From contig NC_088301.1 in assembly GCF_032854445.1 (NCBI RefSeq), forward strand, positions 13,140,281-13,204,280: a DNA stretch of 64,000 nucleotides, written 5' to 3'. The notes under the pieces were generated by a model. It saw nothing but the letters and a program-made list of their open reading frames with translations, did not search any database and was not told the origin of the DNA. The translations under genes were made by a program, and so were the position numbers. Shown here piece by piece: positions 35,761 through 47,815 of this stretch (position 1 is the first letter of the stretch; the number at the start of each line of letters is the position of its first letter). The stretch comes from Liolophura sinensis. Its lineage: Eukaryota > Mollusca > Polyplacophora > Chitonida > Chitonidae.

Positions 35761-37796
35761 TTTTACCTATTTCGTGTTATAGAGATCATATTGGTTCATG
35801 ACATACTGTTTTGATAATGCTGCCTTAAGATAGTCATTGGTCTAGTAGATATTGTAACCGCCACTTATTTCTTTCTAACACAAAGTACGGATGCCGTGTT
35901 TTTATGTTGACGTTGTTGTTGCTGTAATATGGCTTTCACCATCTCAGTGGTAACTAGCACGCAAGGTCCTCAGCCTTGTAGGTGTATGGGATACCGTACG
36001 TTGAGAAATGTTGGTGCACTTCAGATTCTTTTTTCCTTAAAGACAGTGATGTAAGACTGTAGCATGGAGGTCTCTAAATTGAGACTTTAGTCACTGTACA
36101 TAAAGCGTCAAACACTTTCAAAAGGCTTAATTTGGTCCAACCAGGTAGGCCTATATAGGGCCTATGAGAGATACAAGTTCTCGGGTGTTCCACATGGGAG
36201 GGGGAGAGGGCTGGGGCGCTCGCGCATATACCAGAAGTTGGGGTTAGAACCCTGGTGATACACGGTCTTTGCGCATGAGCGTTGGACGAATGGAGTGTTT
36301 TCTAACCCCAATTTCCAGTATATGCGCGAGTGCCCTCATGCAGAACTCCCAAGAACTCATATCTCTCCTAGGCCCTGTATACCTCCATGGTCCCACATAC
36401 TTTTACAACTTCTACGCCTGTTCACACCGACGTATGATATACCTGTTAATTTTAGTGAGTCACAGCCTGCTTGTCTGTCAAGTGCAAAATTCTGGTATGG
36501 CCTAAATATATACTGTGCATCTTATAACGACTTGATATATTGGACTAGAGGCGTTACAAATACTTGCTTTTCCCCCAAGAATCGCTGTAAGCCTTCCATC
36601 TAAGTCTGTTTGTTTCCTCTCAGAATGCTTATTCGTCATAAATCTGGTATTCAGACAGCAACTACGGCAATAGAGCAGAAATGTTCATGAACAATGAGGA
36701 AACTTACGAGGGGAGGCTAAAATAGAAGTATTATGAGTCATCCTATCTGCTCGTTATGCAGGTTACTAACTGAGCACCTCCTTATCAATTTGGAAAGTAA
36801 GTTCCAAGTCATTAAGATCATTATGACATCGCTATGAAATTTGACGAGAAGTGACGACGGCACAGAGTACTACAAATCTGTTTTTTTTTTTACATTTCAA
36901 GGTAGGACAGAACTGAGAAGAAAACTTGGTTACAAACTTTTTTGACTGATTTGGACCTCCGACAGCTACATCTATATCACCTCTGATACTTCGCTATGAC
37001 TTACCACAGGCTGACATCACTGTAACTTGGTGTAAAAATTGTAAAAGTGGGAAAGGTAGCCTAGCATTATCCAATTTGCAGAGTGGGGAAACTTTTTTTC
37101 AAGCAGTGTATTTGCGAGAGTTATGGAGAGAAACATCCCCAAATCTGTCGGTTTAATAGTAAGGGACATTTACACATGCATCAATGTGATTGGCGTGAAC
37201 TGTTTTCATTCGGCGAGTCCCACAACAGGTTAGTTAATTACAGGGACCACACTGTTGACCTTGATTTATGCTAGGGAAGGTTTAATGCACATGTCAACAA
37301 AGGTGAATGTTCCTTACTGTCAGCCCGACATATTTGGGGCAGTTTCTCTCACTAACTCATTGCAGCTGTGTTGCTCTGGAACTAAACATTACCTTGGCTT
37401 GATTTGTGACATCACACTGCCAGAAAGTATTGATTTCTCACTGTGTGCTCACAATAGGTTTTCCAAAAGCAGTTTTGATAACTACCCTGTCATGTAATGG
37501 AAGGCATAGAGTTATCTGTTAATACTTTCATGTGTAAGTTACATCAGGGGATCACACCATAAAAAGATTCAGTGATATGCAATAAGTGACAAACCAGTTT
37601 TGTTACTACTGCAGTTTTCATTTGTTGATGTCTTTATTGCCTAAATTGTATATAGAATATACATTTCCCTGGGCCTTATTAAAGTCAACACACTGAAATC
37701 CTACTAATGGTGTAGAAAGAGAACATAAATGTAATTACGTGAGTTTATATGTGGGTATGTGTGATTAAAAATTACTGTATGTGAATTTTGTTGCAG
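35761..37796 (+). other. Probable PLGRKT 5' intron
   Basis: No coding exon of PLGRKT or of another family is visible. It holds the fold-back element at 36138-36393. Short frames (60-100 codons) at 36269-36603 overlap that element and are by-products. Confidence 0.45.
36138..36393. repeat. Large inverted repeat (fold-back element), arms about 100 bp
   Basis: The left arm (36138-36249) contains 'gggcctatgagagatacaag', 'gcgctcgcgcatataccaga' and 'agttggggttagaa'. The right arm (36301-36393) contains 'tctaaccccaatttccagta', 'tatgcgcgagtgccctcatg' and 'catatctctcctaggccctg', the reverse complement in order with some mismatches. A spacer of about 50 bp separates them. The RNA or single strand would form a long hairpin. 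It lies in the likely first intron of PLGRKT. Confidence 0.85.
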
Positions 37797-37841
37797 CTGT
37801 AAATTAACTTGCTAAAAAGAAAACCACAAAAGTGTGTCAAG

Positions 37842-40800
37842 ATGGGGTCGATTGTGGGAAAAGCCATGGATGAAAACATGAAGAAAAACCAGCAATTCAT
37901 GATGAAAAACCAAGAAATTATGGTAGGTATGCAGTGGTCAGTTATGTTATATTGATATATAGTACAACAAAAGCCATATATTGATGAAGAAACCAACTAT
38001 CATTTCACAGGGTCTTGGTTTTACTCCAGGCACTCCACCCTTAGAACTAACTGCTGTCATATAGCCTAATTGAGCGTAAATTTCATCCATGACCAACTTG
38101 CCCATTTTTTTCTGAATTTGAGAGTTTTGTTGATTTTAGAAACATGTGTTGAGGTTTGCTTGGAACGTGGGATTATATTCTAGTGGAAAATTGTAAGTTT
38201 AAGAACCAAAAATAATATTTTGTGACATTTATTTGCTTCACAAAATGCTCTTTTGTGGGCGAAATTTTACGTCATTTAGGGTAATTGAGAAATTATTGAG
38301 AACAGCATTATAAATGAATCAGATATATAAATAAATGAATAAGTAATGTAATGTCCATGTTTCAGCTGGTCAGACAAATCCACATGCAGAACCAGATGAG
38401 GCAGAGAATGGCGGCAATGCAGATGGCAAGAGCCAGGGATATGTTTCAGTGGTTTGGGGCCTTTTACGCAGTGTTTGCTCCAATAGCTATAGCAGGGTAT
38501 GGTGGCCAGAAATGCAAGATTTCTATACACACACTGAGAGTAGATTTTAAATTACATAAAAGTTCTTACATACAAATTCATACCAGTTGAAAGAGATAGG
38601 TTGTGTTCGTCTTCCTAACAGTGATATCAAAAAGGTCCAGTAGAGCTTCAGTATGCAAAGGGAGATAACTTTTGTATACATGACCTTGAGTCATTGTTAC
38701 ATGTACATCCAAAACAGATTGTAGCGCAACATCTAAAATATTACAATGTTTTGGTTTTTACTGTAACATTGTGCCATCTTTAAGGGAAAAGACCTTTAAA
38801 AATTGAAGTCGGCGTCACCAAACAGACCACTTAAAACTGTGCATAAATATACTTTCAGGTCTTTTTTTAGATTTTTGTGAAAAAGAGTTTAAGGCATTCG
38901 AAACTTTGAATTCTAGGGTGGGCTTTATGGACCATACTATCAGTTTAGGAGTTTAGGAACTGTGACGTCACAGGAAGTTTTTCCAACTCTAATCACAACA
39001 CTGAATGTTAGAATAACTCTTTTTATCCATGAGTAAAAGTCTAATGAAATAATGTTCCCAAGAATTCCTTCCTTCTGGTGAACATCAGGAAAAAACGGTG
39101 ATGTGACATTAGAGTTGCTAGATGTCGTCAGTGTGGCTCATTAAGCCCACCATAGTGGTCAAATATACTGAATTCCAAGAGAAATGCGAATGGGAGAAAT
39201 AGTATAAACTGTAAATGAGCAAAAGCCAGTTGACTTTATTTAAACATATTTCTCTTACACAACAAGACAATAACTCATTTAATAGCTCATATGGTGTTTA
39301 TTCTTCTGATTGAATGAATATGGGAGAACTTATTTAATTTTGGGCTTTTGGGAATTGTTTTTCTGATGGAATAAAAATTAATGTCAATAACGAGTGTGAC
39401 CCCCATTAGGGTCAACAACAGCAGCACACCTTCTACCCATGCTGTTGAAGAGACTGTGGATGAACCTCCAAGGAATGTTATTGTAAGTGTCAACGATGCT
39501 TTGTTGCAATTGTTGCAAGGTAACTGGCTGCATGAGTTAATGGCGAATGCGGAATTCAATTTCATCCTAGAGGTGCTCGATAGGAGTTAAATCCGGACCT
39601 AATGCTGGCCAATGCATCGTCTGGATGCCATTGTTCAGCAGAAAAGTCAGTGTTAATCTTGCGGTATATGGTCTTGCATTATCTTGCTGTAGAACAAGAT
39701 TGCGTCTTCGAATAAAAAATGGAATGACTACAGGCCTCAACACTTCATTGATGTAGCTCTGCGCCATGACGCCTGTACCACGTCCCCATTCATTGTTTTG
39801 GAAGATCACAGGCGAAACATGAGGTCCCCAGCTGATTGCCCCCCCAAATCATGACGAAAGGCCCTCCCCAACGGTCATTCTCCAAGACACATTGATCACT
39901 GAACCTTTCATCTCTACATCGCCATACCTTCACTTTGCCGTCCACTGTGTTGATGCAAAACGACATTGATCCGAAAAGACGATATTCTGCCATTGCCCAT
40001 TGTGCTAGTTCCGATAGCCTGCTGCCCAGTTAAGTCTAACGCGTCTGTGACGTAGCGTCAAACGTGAACCAACATAAGGTCGAACGCACCCTCGAGTCGG
40101 CAATGTACATTATTGGTGCTGATGGGTCGGTTCGTTGTTCCAACTGTGTTTTGAGCTGTAGTGGCTGCTTGCAGGAACTGATTCCCACGGTGGGAATTGA
40201 CAGTGAAGCGGTGTTGACGGTTTGATGTCACACGAGGTCGTCCGCTCCGAGCATGGTCATTAACGGTGTTTGTCTGCTGGTAGCCGTCAAGCAGTCTGTA
40301 TATGGTGGACTGATGAGTACCATAATGCCTGGCGACACGTGAGACGTTCCAACCTGCCGCATTGTTGCCGATGGCTCTTTGACGTTAATCAGCACTCAGA
40401 AGTGGCATGGTCACTGTTGCATCAAATGCAACACTGTTGCATCAAAATGCAAATGCAACAGTCCTGCGATTTATGCTCCTCAAGAAGCATTCTCAAACCA
40501 AGAATCTCGTGAAAAGAAAATGCATTCAACTCAACTAGCAAACACTTCACGAGAAATATGAAAATTAAAATCAGTACAATTGGTGCCACCTGACACCAAG
40601 GTTGCTGCCTTTGCGAAAGATACTCATCTTTAAAATTGAAGAACACCCATTACATATCTACACACTTTTGATTACTCAGAATGTTCTTCCAAATTTGACA
40701 TGGGAAAAATTTGCGTTTCTTTTGGAATTCAGTATATTTGAATGCTCTTACACAGAGCACTCTTAAAAAAAATCTGAAAAAATGCCTAAAATTATTTTTT

Positions 40801-43011
40801 CGCGAAATTTTCAGTTGTCTATTTGGTGAACCTGAATTCATATTTCAACTTTCTCTTATTTTAATATGGTGTTCAAATGATGATGCGGGAAAGGACTGTT
40901 TGACAACAATGTAATGGTGTGCGAGCCCTCTGGCCTGGTGTTTGCTGGGTCAACAAAAGGTGCCTAACATTTTTTCACAAGTCACATAATATAGATGGAC
41001 TATTTCCACCTGTAGCGACAAAAGAGTTCAGACTCAAAAGTGCCCTTTGATAATGAAACACCAGCCTCCACAATTTTGCCTGACCAGTGACGTGGCATTT
41101 TTCTTCTTGTTCCTGCCGCGAAAGATAGATTAAGCAAAAGCAGGTCTAGTGTTAGGTTTGTGAAGTAGAGAAAACGGCTGATGTCTCACAACAAAAAAAA
41201 AGAAACTGAGTAGTTAAAGAAATGCATATTTTTATGTTAAGTAGAAAAACAGAAATTTGGCTCGCTCATTATCAAAAATGCCTGTGTTTGAGAATTTCCA
41301 TGTATTTTCAGGGCAAAGAGGAACAAAGGCCTACTTGCACCTCTGCTTCCCTTAACATTTATATTGGGATATCAGTATGATCTGGCCTATGGATCCAAAA
41401 TGCAAAGAATGAGAGGTATGTAAAGATATGTTAGCTTTAACTCTAGGATCCATTGTTTGACTTTGCACTTGTAGAAGTACAAGAATTGTCCATATGGTTC
41501 AGTCGTAAGGTTCAGTCTTAAGATACGTGACACAACGAAGGACGCTAGTTTTAATCCTAGACTTGGGAGAGATTTTCTAAATTCCCCAGCTCTCATTGAT
41601 GATGGGTACATGGTGACTATGAGGGAGACTTTCTTTTTTTCTTTTTTTTTTTAAAAAATATGACCTGGACGTCTGTTTTATCACATGTGAGAAGGCTCAT
41701 GAGAAACTTTCGCCGTTTAACATTCACTGGAGACCTCCTTTCTTCCACCAATATGTTAAGCATGCCTACACACACCACACATGGGACCTCCTAGCAAAGC
41801 GGTCGCTGGGAGTTCAAGTCAGGCTCATGCTGGCTTCCTCTCTGGCTGTACATGGGAAGGCCTGCCAACAGGTTTCCTCCGGGCTCTGCCCGATTTCCCC
41901 CCACCGCAATGCTGGCCACCGTCATATAAGTAAAATATGCTCGAGTACAGTGTAAAACACCAATCAAATAAATAAATAAGTCACACATGTAAAAGTTCCG
42001 CCGTTACTTGCCACAGGTCAGTGGTTTATCTTGGGCATTCCAGTCTTCTTCTGTGAAACTTACTACCATTGTGTAAGTGTAAAATTTCGAATAGTGCATA
42101 AAACATCATTAAATCCATATCACAGGCAGACTATATGGCATAAAAACACAGTCAGTCATTTGTAGTCAGGACTGAGTGATCTCCCCTGAGTCAGAAGCTA
42201 CTGGTGCTTGTAGCATCGTTTTGGCTGTTTTGCATCTTTAATTCATTGATATCAGGAACATTTTGCAGATCTTATTGATCAGCATAGTGGAATTATCTGT
42301 ATTCTTTTGGCAATGGGTTTTCAGCTGTTATTTGCTTTTTTTGTGGATTACACTAGTTTTCAACCTTTACCATCTCTTCTGCAACCAACGTTGTGAAATA
42401 TTCTGCGAGAACTTTTGGGTGAAGAGAAATAATTTGTACAGTGTTATGAAGCTTGCCTCCTTAGTGACACAAATCATTTTCGCATCATTTTCATAATAAT
42501 TGTATGCTTAAATTCAGCTGAAAAATGTGCTTTAGAAGTCAAAAATTTTGAAGATTTATACTGCCCCATTCTCACAACTTGTGGGGCTTTATTGGTGCAA
42601 AGTGGTTAACAACACTCCTGGGGTCATCTGTGCAATCCAGTGTTCGTTGAAAACCACTTGTCTTTCACCAGCATGGTGTGAATGTCTGTACGACATAGTG
42701 ACGTGCAGAGTTTGCCAACATCTTGCCAAAGGTGAGTCATTTACCCTGGGCTTCCACCCACAAAAACTGACTGCCATTGTATAAGTTACAAATTCTTGAG
42801 TATGGTGTTAAAGAACAGTCAAATAAATAACAAAGTAATAAATAACGAATTAATAAATGGTGTTGTAGCTGAGGCGGACCGCATCATGGATGACGAGAAG
42901 TGGCTGCTGGACCTTCCTCATGGCCTCCCAAACCTAGGCGCTATCGAAGCAGCAAGAATCAAACAGCAGGAAGAGGACAGATTGAACAGACCGAATGATA
43001 TATTTCTTTGA
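37842..43011 (+). CDS. PLGRKT: Plasminogen receptor with C-terminal lysine homologue (PLGRKT)
   Basis: Coding exons 37842-37922, 38366-38496, 41312-41415 and 42869-43011 have phases 0, 2 and 1 that fit, for 152 residues (human about 147). MGSIVGKAMDENMKKNQQFM opens like the family. MQNQMRQRMAAMQMARARDM and FQWFGAFYAVFAPIAIAG form the first amphipathic part and the first membrane helix. KRNKGLLAPLLPLTFILGYQ and YDLAYGSKMQRMRGEADRIM form the second helix and the family's hallmark YQYDLAYG segment. The end is LPHGLPNLGAIEAARIKQQ then a short tail. The vertebrate protein is an integral membrane plasminogen receptor that ends in lysine; here the last residues are RPNDIFL, with no C-terminal lysine, so the plasminogen role cannot be assumed. 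The coding start lies in an exon whose acceptor precedes 37797. Confidence 0.93.
39290..40650 (-). mobile_element. Decayed Tc1-like DNA transposon in PLGRKT intron 2
   Basis: Minus-strand similarity runs from about 40402 to a stop at 39384. The helix-turn-helix part reads RVARHYGTHQSTIYRLLDGY and GRPRVTSNRQHRF; the catalytic part reads VLENDRWGGPFVMIWGG, LQQDNARPYTARL and LGPDLTPIEHL; the end reads AAVVDPNGGHTRY. This is the DD34E transposase of the Tc1 family. Stops and frame changes break it, for example the TAA after MPLLSAD and the shift around 39960, where the first catalytic block reads SDQCRF instead of SDESRF. Outer inverted repeats are not certain; 'ggtgtttattcttc' (about 39293) and its weak reverse match near 40640 are candidates. 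Confidence 0.85.
39384..40402 (-). pseudogene. Broken Tc1-like transposase gene
   Basis: Several frames share one homologous protein. Stop and shift positions: a stop just after MPLLSAD (about 40388), a change of frame between the DNA-binding and catalytic halves near 40050, and another near 39960-39840. It is therefore unable to encode an active enzyme. The final C-terminal block is intact to the TGA at 39384-39386. Confidence 0.85.
41800..41985 (+). mobile_element. SINE family A copy, near complete
   Basis: 'gcggtcgctgggagttcaag', 'caggctcatgctggcttcct', 'tgtacatgggaaggcctgcc', 'ccccaccgcaatgctggcca' and 'acaccaatcaaataaataaa' follow in the family order. In PLGRKT intron 3. Confidence 0.85.
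42015..42115 (+). repeat. SINE-like family B, 3' end
   Basis: 'cttgccacaggtcagtggtt', 'tatcttgggcattccagtct' and 'ttctgtgaaacttactacca' form the family B 3' half, ending near 'cataaaacatcattaaat'. Confidence 0.55.
42700..42840 (+). repeat. SINE-like family B, 3' half
   Basis: Contains 'tttgccaacatcttgccaaa', 'ttaccctgggcttccaccca', 'gactgccattgtataagtta' and 'aattcttgagtatggtgtta', followed by 'agtcaaataaat'. It stops just before the last PLGRKT exon, so the acceptor of that exon lies next to SINE sequence. Confidence 0.7.
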
Positions 43012-43489
43012 TGAATAAATGCTGCTCTTGTTGGAGTGTGGAAAGGATCTTAATGAAGTTAGATGGTAGGCCTCCAGAATTTATACTTGTGGTTATAATA
43101 ACTATCCAGTCAATCCCATTTCTGTTTACTTTTTATAGATCTCAGCAGACATTTTTTTATGCATAAAGGTGTGCTACATATTTTGTTTTCATCAAATTAA
43201 GAAATTTTTTATACTTTTACAATATTTGCTGTAGGCTCCCATATTAGATGTACATTCACTGTGTAGAAGAGCGCTTCCTGATGTTTACCCCTGAAATTTA
43301 CTAGTAGCTGCATGTAAATTTTGCGCACTGCCAGTATATGTACATTTCTTTATGAAGTTTGGGAATTGTGATGCTATTATTGAATCAATTATTGCATAAT
43401 GACATCTCCAGATTGTTATTATTAAGGGGCCTGTACAACATTGCGCGCACAATGCACCCTCACTGTCATGTACTGATGATAAGCACAGT

Positions 43490-43708
43490 AAGTCTTCAAC
43501 CTTTCCAATGTTGGTAAGGTGTTTATTCAAGCAAATTCTGGGCGCATTATTCTGTGAAGACTGATAAAATTACTGTATACTTTTAGTGAAGCCCTGAAAT
43601 TGGCCTATCCAACCAATGCAGTTTTGTCTCTAAAATCAACTTAAAACGTGCATAAATTGCACTCAGAGTTGCTCTTTCATATGCGAAAAGGTTGAGGAAT
43701 CAGAATAG
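43490..43708 (+). mobile_element. MITE-like element M1, longest copy
   Basis: Starts agtcttcaacctttccaatg and ends atgcgaaaaggttgaggaat. The interior has 'gaagccctgaaattggccta', 'accaatgcagttttgtctct' and 'gtgcataaattgcactcaga'. At about 219 bp it gives the family length. Confidence 0.8.
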
Positions 43709-43739
43709 ACCTTGTATGGTACCTCTTTATGAAATTTGG

Positions 43740-43868
43740 ACATTGAACAAAATTTTGTTCATGTAAGTAGTAACAATATCATTTTGTCCCATAAGTCAAA
43801 TTTAAAAGGTGCATTTCTGACACTCTTGCCCTTTCTTAATTGGAAAGGTTGAGAAATTAGAGTAGATG
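43740..43868 (+). mobile_element. MITE-like element M1, 3' fragment
   Basis: 'ttttgtcccataagtcaaat', 'tttaaaaggtgcatttctga' and 'ggaaaggttgagaaattaga' match the right half of the M1 element. It lies beside the longer copy. Confidence 0.6.
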
Positions 43869-44804
43869 ATTTTCCTGGAACTCCAGTGCTGAAAATAACC
43901 TGAATTTGGGCATACATAAGTTTGTTACATTGAATATCAGTTAGACATGTCTTCAAAGCGTAGTAATTACATATTAAGATCTGTAAATTTATTAGGTATG
44001 TGATTTCAAGGATAATATACAGTATTAGGTGTCAGTGCTAATCATGTAATTTCGGAGATTTTGACGCAACAGGGGGACAGCCAGGAGTCTTAGGCATTGT
44101 TGTTTTGTGAAGGTTTGACCTTGTTTAACCCGAGAATTTAACATAAATTTTTGTGTTTTTTCTTTTTTTTTCAGTTTTCATTAGTATCAGTTATAAATGT
44201 GGTCAGATAAGTTTATTGCTTTTGTTTTTAGTTAGAGTCTGAAACTGAATCTGGAGTGGCCCAATTAAACCAGCCCTAGCATGCATTTTGAGGCACAGGA
44301 GAGAATTATACCCACAAGTATCATAGTTTGTGTGTATTTTAGCAAGATTTCATTATGTTTGCACTTTATAAAGTTTGTTGAAGGACATGATTGAACAGAT
44401 CAAAGCAATAATTGCCATTACTATTTACAGTGACTAGCCATGTAAAACTGCCCTGAAAACCTTGCACACATTTACCAAGTCACACCCAAGCAGAACTTAC
44501 CAGTCTTGTTTCTGTTTTACTCTGGGATGACAGTTTTTGTACAGTTTAATCAGTTAGTCTTTGTACCTTGTATCATGTAACTGTACAGTTTGTTGGTAAG
44601 TTTAAAGTGTTTAGGAGGTTGGCATGCTGTGGCTTATAGGTAATGATGGATATTAAGGTTTTTTTCACTTGTTGAATATCAGTATATCAGGTTAATATCA
44701 AGTTGTTAATGATTATAACTGTATAAAAGACAAATTGTACCTTATTTCCAATAGGAGTCAGTCTTCAAATCAGATTATAATTACCCATACATATGTGAAA
44801 AATG

Positions 44805-45068
44805 TGACTTTCTTGAATATCTGTGCATTATCAAATTGGATGGTATAGATTATATAATATTTGGATATAAGTACTTTTTCAAATTGGATGGAATACATTA
44901 TACATTTGGATATCTCTGTATCATCAATTGGACGGAATAGATTATACATGTTTGGATATCTGTGCATCATCAAATTGGATGGAATAGATTATACATTTGG
45001 ATATCTGTGTATCATCGATTGGATGGAATAGATTATACATGTTTGGATATAGGTGTATCATCAAATAA
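44805..45068. repeat. About 45-bp tandem repeat, 5-6 copies
   Basis: The repeating block is aaattggatggaatagatta then tacatttggatatctgtgta then tcatc. Copies alternate between forms with tacatttgg and tacatgtttgg. It lies downstream of PLGRKT. Confidence 0.85.
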
Positions 45069-46059
45069 TGGTCACTCATGTTTTAATGTGTCCATGTGTA
45101 AATTTCCTGATGTATTTGTTTTTCTTCAGATGTGTACATTTGGTGTAAAATTGTTATTTACCCTGCTACTGAAAGAGTGTACTGGCTACATTCAATTATT
45201 TGCTTAGATTGTTCCAGCCTCTGCTGAACTTCATATGTACAACCAGATTAATAATTGGGTTAAAATTTGTCTTATTTTCAGGATAGAGAGAAGGGGACAC
45301 TTGTTAAGCTATACTGATATCAAGGGTTAAATATAGCTCACATTTACTTAAGTAATGACATCCGTGATGCAGGCTTGTAGCTGTAACATACTTCTTCTCA
45401 TTGCACAGTGCCTTCAGTATGAAGTCTGTCGGCCTGGCCTGAGGATCACGAGACCATCTTTGACTACAAGTGAAAATGTCACATGACTTTAAATTGTTAT
45501 TTCACATGTAACAAGGTCAAAACATTGCTTGACAATGTACGTTCTGGCGAAGTTATAAGTTCCATGCGAAGACACCTGGATGAGACTATTAATGCCTTAA
45601 CAAGCTTCCGTGTGTGTCTCTCAGGCTCCAAAGGTCAAGCTTGTCTAGTGGTGGAAGTGTTATAGAGTGAGTGTAGAGAGGGGCACGTGCGCTGTAAGGG
45701 GTAAACTGGCTGTCAGCTGTTCCTTAGTACCATGATATATACTGAGTAGGACTTTCCTTCCAACACTGGCTCAAACATCACTTGGATTTTGGCATGGTAA
45801 ATGCACGTGTATGTAGGCCATAAAGGGTTCAGGGTCAGAATTCATCCAGGAGCAACATGTAGCGCCAAAGAATGTTTGTCAGGCCAAATGATGGTCAAAA
45901 TACACATTAGCAATACTTGTTACCTTTGTATTGACTAATCCTTTGATACTGTCCCATATATGTTAAGTGCTCTCTTTTATATTATAAAGCGAGGTGTCAT
46001 AGCCAGTTTCAAATAGATTACTCCAACGTCAAACAACTAATGTCTATCTTGCTGACGGT

Positions 46060-46172
46060 CGTGGGTTCCCCCAGAGCCCGGTTTCCCCCCCACCATAATT
46101 CTGGCCATCATCTTGTAAGTGAAACATTCTTGAATACGATGTGTAACACCGGTCAAATAAACAAATTAATGT
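46060..46172 (+). mobile_element. SINE family A, 3' part
   Basis: 'gacggtcgtgggttccccca', 'ccaccataattctggccatc' and 'aagtgaaacattcttgaata' followed by 'caccggtcaaataaac'. Confidence 0.75.
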
Positions 46173-47364
46173 CTATCTTGTATAAACAGAAAGTAATAAA
46201 CTAGTTACATGTAGCTAATGTTTGACATGGACACACTACCCGCTCATATGCACACACTACCCATTGTCTCTTCTCCCTTACCATATGGTTTATGTAGGTC
46301 TGTCAGCCACATTCTTGCCCAGGGGTACGTCGCACATCAAAGGTGGCATAAAGTTTGTGTAAGGCCAAATCACGCTTTAGAACCATATTTGCTGATAGAT
46401 TCTCGGTCGTGTTAAATCTATAATCATGAACAGCATGATGAAAAGTGGGATTTCACATTACATCAGTGGCATCCCTCAAAAATTCAAAGAATTGGAAATT
46501 TAGCAATTACATCGTCTGGGGATTTCAACATCACAGTGTTCATTTCTGTGATGTATGGTGTCACTGTTCAAATAGTGGATGGTGAGTAGGATGTTCTTGA
46601 TGGGTACAACCCGCCACCTGACCAGGTGAGATGTCATAGGTAATCTGTGTTATGTAATCCCACAGACTTGTTCCAATAGGTCCTCCGGTCATAAAGGCTG
46701 CGCTGAGTTTCTGGTTGTCACACCATAAATCTATTACTCAGTGTAAAATTATTTTGGTAGCTAAAACTGCGCATGAACAAAACATCTAGCCCCGGGATCA
46801 CAAAACACCGGATCTTAGGCTTAGTCAAAATTTCAAATCATTTTAAAACTGTTATTTCTGATGTAACCAGGTCAAAATACTGCGCAACAACATAAATTTT
46901 GGGTAAGTTATTGTACAACAAATGTTAGCTAAAATAACGGAAAGGAACATACCAAATTTAACATTTAAAACTACATAAGTCCAAGATGGCTTTGGGATCC
47001 TGGGGCTTGTTCACCTTTGAGCGGCAAAATCCGCACCTATTACAGCTGTAACAAGCATGAAAGATGTGGTTAAGAATTAGACAGGAACTTTTTCTGTACA
47101 TCATCACATTTTGAAATAAATAAATCCGCTCTTAAATTTTTCAGTGCCTTAGCAAGGAATACAAAAAACTCTTCACAAAAGTACGTCTCTTAATTATTGT
47201 TATGATATAGGGGGTAATTAGATCAGGTGTTTTCATATCAAGATTTAGATGTCCAAAAACTGTCCAGAGATTTAATTCGTCAATTACATGTGTTGTAATG
47301 AAGAATAAAGCTTGTTTTTTCTGTGAGTTTATGTGTTTTATTGTGTTATTTTTCACACACTGTA

Positions 47365-47627
47365 GAGGCCTCTGTGACCGAGGTACTAAGCATGCCAGCA
47401 CGGCGCAATAAACCAGGAGCCTCTCACCAATGCTGTCGCAGCCAGTTCTAGTCCAGCTCATGCTGGTGTCCTGTCTAACCGTATGTGGAAATGTCTGTCG
47501 GCAACCTGCAGATGGTCGTGGATTTTTCAAGGGCTCTGTCCAGTTTCCTTTCACCGCAATGCTGGTCGCCACTGCATGAAATATTCTTGGGTACCGCATA
47601 GAACACCAATCAAATAAACACATAAAT
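47365..47627 (+). mobile_element. SINE family A, full length
   Basis: It starts gtagaggcctctgtgaccga with an A-box-like segment. 'ggagcctctcaccaatgctg', 'agccagttctagtccagctc', 'tgtctgtcggcaacctgcag', 'ttcaccgcaatgctggtcgc' and 'caccaatcaaataaacacat' follow. Confidence 0.85.
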
Positions 47628-47631
47628 ATTT

Positions 47632-47815
47632 ATTTACATATTTATTTGCTTGGTGTTTTACGCCATACTCAGGAATATTTCACTTATACGACGGCGACCA
47701 GCATTATGGTGGGAGGAAACCGGGCAGAGCCCTGTGAAATTTCACGACCACTAGGTTGCTGGCAGACCTTCCCACATACGGCCGGGGAGGAAGCCAGCCT
47801 GTGCTGGAACAAATA
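47632..47815 (-). mobile_element. SINE family A, tail-to-tail with the preceding copy
   Basis: The plus strand reads ttatttacatatttatttgc, 'ggtgttttacgccatactca', 'tttcacttatacgacggcga', 'gttgctggcagaccttccca' and 'ggccggggaggaagccagcc'. Only a few bases separate it from the copy at 47365-47627, in opposite orientation. Confidence 0.85.

Noticed and set aside
36269-36603. Two overlapping plus-strand frames of 78 and 102 codons
   Set aside because: They overlap the fold-back repeat and have no homology or splice context.
42589-42784. Overlapping frames on both strands of 62 and 78 codons
   Set aside because: They lie over a family B SINE-like element in a PLGRKT intron.
47141-47623. 160-codon minus-strand frame
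   Set aside because: Most of it is the antisense of a full-length SINE, and the remainder shows no domain.
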